Of a stretch of DNA of 8,612 nucleotides, positions 6,656-8,612 are shown piece by piece; the first letter of the stretch is position 1, and every line of letters begins with the position of its first letter. The stretch lies in NCBI GenBank assembly GCA_000431015.1, contig HF986038.1:1-8612 (forward strand), written 5' to 3'. The translations under genes and the position numbers were made by a program. The notes under the pieces were generated by a model that worked only from the letters and a program-made list of their open reading frames with translations, was not told where the DNA came from and searched no databases. This DNA is from Alistipes sp. CAG:514. Its GTDB lineage: Bacteria; Bacteroidota; Bacteroidia; Bacteroidales; UBA932.

Positions 6656-8612
6656 ACGAAGTGATGCCTGCCTGGGAGAAGAGGCTTAGGAGTGCGGGAA
6701 GAGTCAGGACCCGGGACGTAGGCGGTCGCGGTGGTGCCGGCAGGGATCTCCACGGTCCACTCGAACTTTGAGCCGGAGCGCTTCCAGTTGCTGACGATCT
6801 TTCCATGCGGAGAGTCGTACGAGCAGTTCACCCAGTCAAGACCGTCGATAGGGTACGGCATCAGTTCAATCGACTTGTAGCCAGGCTCGGCAGGACGGAT
6901 GCCGCCAAGATACTCATAGTACCAGGTCACGAGGTCGCCCAGAAGCATGACATGGTTGCCGGAGTTCATCGCAGGATCGGCGGTGTTGCCGTTCCAGAGC
7001 TCCCAGATTGTGGTCGCGCCGTTCTTCGCCATGTAGCCCCAGCTCGGATAGGTCTCGTTGGTAGCTATCCTCAAAGCGAGGTCAGGTCTTCCGAACTCGG
7101 TCAGGGTACGCATCAGCACCATCATACCGACGACACCGCAGCTCACGTGGCCGTCACAATCCACCTCGGTCTTGCGCACGATGTGATTGAACACATCCCC
7201 CTCGCGGCCGGCAGGAACCATCCCGAAATAGAGCGGAAGCAGGTTGGCTGTCACCGTGTTGTTGCCGTAGAAGCCTTCCTTCTCATCGAAGTACTTGGCG
7301 TTGAACGCGTCACGGGCCGCATCGGCATATTCATTGAACATCTCCACGTCCTCCGGATGTCCGGCCACGGGTGCGAATCCGGCCATCTTGCGGAGAAGGA
7401 AATAGTAGAACGGCGTGGCGATGAGAGGAGCCGCTGTCTTTCTCGCTGGGTCTTGTGAATGAATAAGTTCGAGCGACTCCGGCGGCATGCACCAGTCACC
7501 GTAGGTGTCCTTCGCGATCACGCCGTCCTTGAGGTACTTCGCCCTCATATACTCAAGCCACTTCTTCATCGCCCCGTAGTGATCCTTGATCGGCTGGTCA
7601 TCGCCGAAACGGCGGTAGACCATGTCGGCTCCGGTGACGAACGCGCCAGGCCAGGTAAAGTTGTCGTTATAGAGGGTCCAGTAGCAAGGGCAGACATCCG
7701 GAATGCTGCCGGCCTCGTTCTGCGCGTCTTGGATGTCGGTGAGCCACTTGGAGTAGAGGGCGTGGTTGTCGAACATGTAGGACTCGCCGTAGCATCCCAT
7801 CGTGCGGTCGCCCAGCCAGCCGAGCCTCTCGTCTCTCTGAGGGCAGTCGGTAGGCATGCCGCGGTAGTTGCCGCGCACTCCCCAGAAAGCGTTGTGATAG
7901 ATCTGGTTGATGACGGCGTCCGAGGTCTCGAAACTGCCGGTAACCGCCATCTTGTCGTACATCACCTGCCCCTCGAAGTCGCTGAGCTTCGGCTCGTTCC
8001 TGAGCCCTTTGACCTCCACGAAACGGAATCCGTGGTAGACATACTTCGGATGCCAGACAACCGGCTTGCCGTCTTTCGCCACATAGGTGTCCAGAACCTT
8101 GGCTGTGCGGATGTTGGCGAGGTACAGCGTGCCGTCGCCGTTCAGGATTTCGGCGAATTTCATCGTCAGGGTGTCGCCTCTCTGGAGCCCTCTTGCCTTG
8201 ATCTGAAGGCGGCCCACCATGTTCTGTCCCATGTCAAGGATGTAGCCGTGGTCTGTCTTGGTGATGGAGACCGGCCTCACGATGTCCTGCACCGCGATGT
8301 TAGGATTCGGCTGGAGAACCAGTTTCCCGCCCGGAGCGCTCATAAGGGAAGCGGACTGCCAGGAGGAGTCATCGTAGCCGGCCTTCGTCCAGCCTGTCAG
8401 TTCCTTACGGGCATCGTAAGTCTCTCCGTCAAACTCGTTGTTGGCTCTGATCGGACCCTCGCAGCTGATCTTCCAGCTCTCGTCGCTGACCACGGTCGCC
8501 GTGCGTCCGTCAGCATAGACGATGTCCAGCTGAAGCCAGAGACGGGGAACGCCGAAGCCTCTCATGCCCGGCTCCCTCATGGCGGTGGAACGGCCGCCGG
8601 CCAGGGGGGCGG
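6643..8612 (-). CDS. Alpha-L-rhamnosidase, GH78 (N terminus beyond window)
   Basis: This enzyme releases terminal alpha-L-rhamnose from polysaccharides or glycosides by inversion. The frame is open to the window edge, ten codons beyond the ATG at 8580, so the start, any signal peptide and roughly 200-300 residues are missing. Numbered from that ATG, the visible parts are the tail of the N-terminal beta domain (SDESWK, GETYDAR, to about 75), a beta-sandwich (about 85-195, with DMGQNMVGR and YVYHGFRFVEVKG), the catalytic (alpha/alpha)6 barrel (about 205-555) and a C-terminal beta domain (about 560-645). DCPQRDERLGWLGD carries the acidic cluster Asp245, Glu251 and Asp258, with the same spacing as the characterised Streptomyces avermitilis enzyme (D, +6 E, +13 D); Glu251 is the probable general acid. 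Glu527 in GATTIWELWNG is the probable general base. The phosphoesterase gene follows within about 75 bp, suggesting a shared transcript. Confidence 0.93.
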   Translation of the reverse strand, partial: APLAGGRSTAMREPGMRGFGVPRLWLQLDIVYADGRTATVVSDESWKISCEGPIRANNEFDGETYDARKELTGWTKAGYDDSSWQSASLMSAPGGKLVLQPNPNIAVQDIVRPVSITKTDHGYILDMGQNMVGRLQIKARGLQRGDTLTMKFAEILNGDGTLYLANIRTAKVLDTYVAKDGKPVVWHPKYVYHGFRFVEVKGLRNEPKLSDFEGQVMYDKMAVTGSFETSDAVINQIYHNAFWGVRGNYRGMPTDCPQRDERLGWLGDRTMGCYGESYMFDNHALYSKWLTDIQDAQNEAGSIPDVCPCYWTLYNDNFTWPGAFVTGADMVYRRFGDDQPIKDHYGAMKKWLEYMRAKYLKDGVIAKDTYGDWCMPPESLELIHSQDPARKTAAPLIATPFYYFLLRKMAGFAPVAGHPEDVEMFNEYADAARDAFNAKYFDEKEGFYGNNTVTANLLPLYFGMVPAGREGDVFNHIVRKTEVDCDGHVSCGVVGMMVLMRTLTEFGRPDLALRIATNETYPSWGYMAKNGATTIWELWNGNTADPAMNSGNHVMLLGDLVTWYYEYLGGIRPAEPGYKSIELMPYPIDGLDWVNCSYDSPHGKIVSNWKRSGSKFEWTVEIPAGTTATAYVPGPDSSRTPKPLLPGRHHFVTEL

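Noticed and set aside
6805..7458. Open frame of 217 codons on the plus strand
   Set aside because: It is antisense to the GH78 catalytic and C-terminal domains and shows no motif of its own.

Overview
The window reads as a chromosomal segment of a GC-rich member of the Bacteroidales. The evidence is a periplasmic GH78 rhamnosidase and a GH2 beta-galactosidase with signal peptides, A-rich leaders mostly lacking Shine-Dalgarno motifs, and a type of polyprenyl synthetase common in that order. An Alistipes-like or uncultured gut Bacteroidales lineage fits the base composition, but this is inference. No ribosomal RNA, tRNA, CRISPR array, transposase or integrase is visible.

All recognisable genes are on the minus strand, so the reading order is right to left. 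From the right edge: an alpha-L-rhamnosidase (GH78) cut by the window edge (8612-6643); a secreted metallophosphoesterase joined to a PQQ-like beta-propeller, broken into two reading frames (6570-5890 and 5848-4664); a complete secreted GH2 beta-galactosidase (4582-1424); an AT-rich 187-bp spacer; and a complete short-chain polyprenyl diphosphate synthase (1236-253). The synthase is followed by a duplicated copy of its own 3' end and a strong, probably bidirectional, terminator (123-156). The first 120 bases hold no gene I can name.

The rhamnosidase, phosphoesterase/propeller and beta-galactosidase genes are close together (about 70-80 bp gaps) and lack obvious internal promoters, so they may be one transcription unit. 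Its likely job is trimming a rhamnose- and galactose-containing plant or host glycan in the periplasm. No SusC/SusD pair is in view, so membership of a polysaccharide utilization locus is only suggested. The polyprenyl synthase is a housekeeping isoprenoid gene and probably has its own promoter.

The two most interesting details are short imperfect duplications. One is a 32-bp tandem duplication that exactly accounts for the frame break in the phosphoesterase/propeller gene; losing one copy would restore a single reading frame of about 629 codons. The other is a repeat of about 33 bp, 65 bp apart, that reproduces the last six codons and stop of the polyprenyl synthase inside a 17-codon micro-ORF, with each copy able to fold into a small hairpin around the stop codon. 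I see no convincing new multi-gene system.
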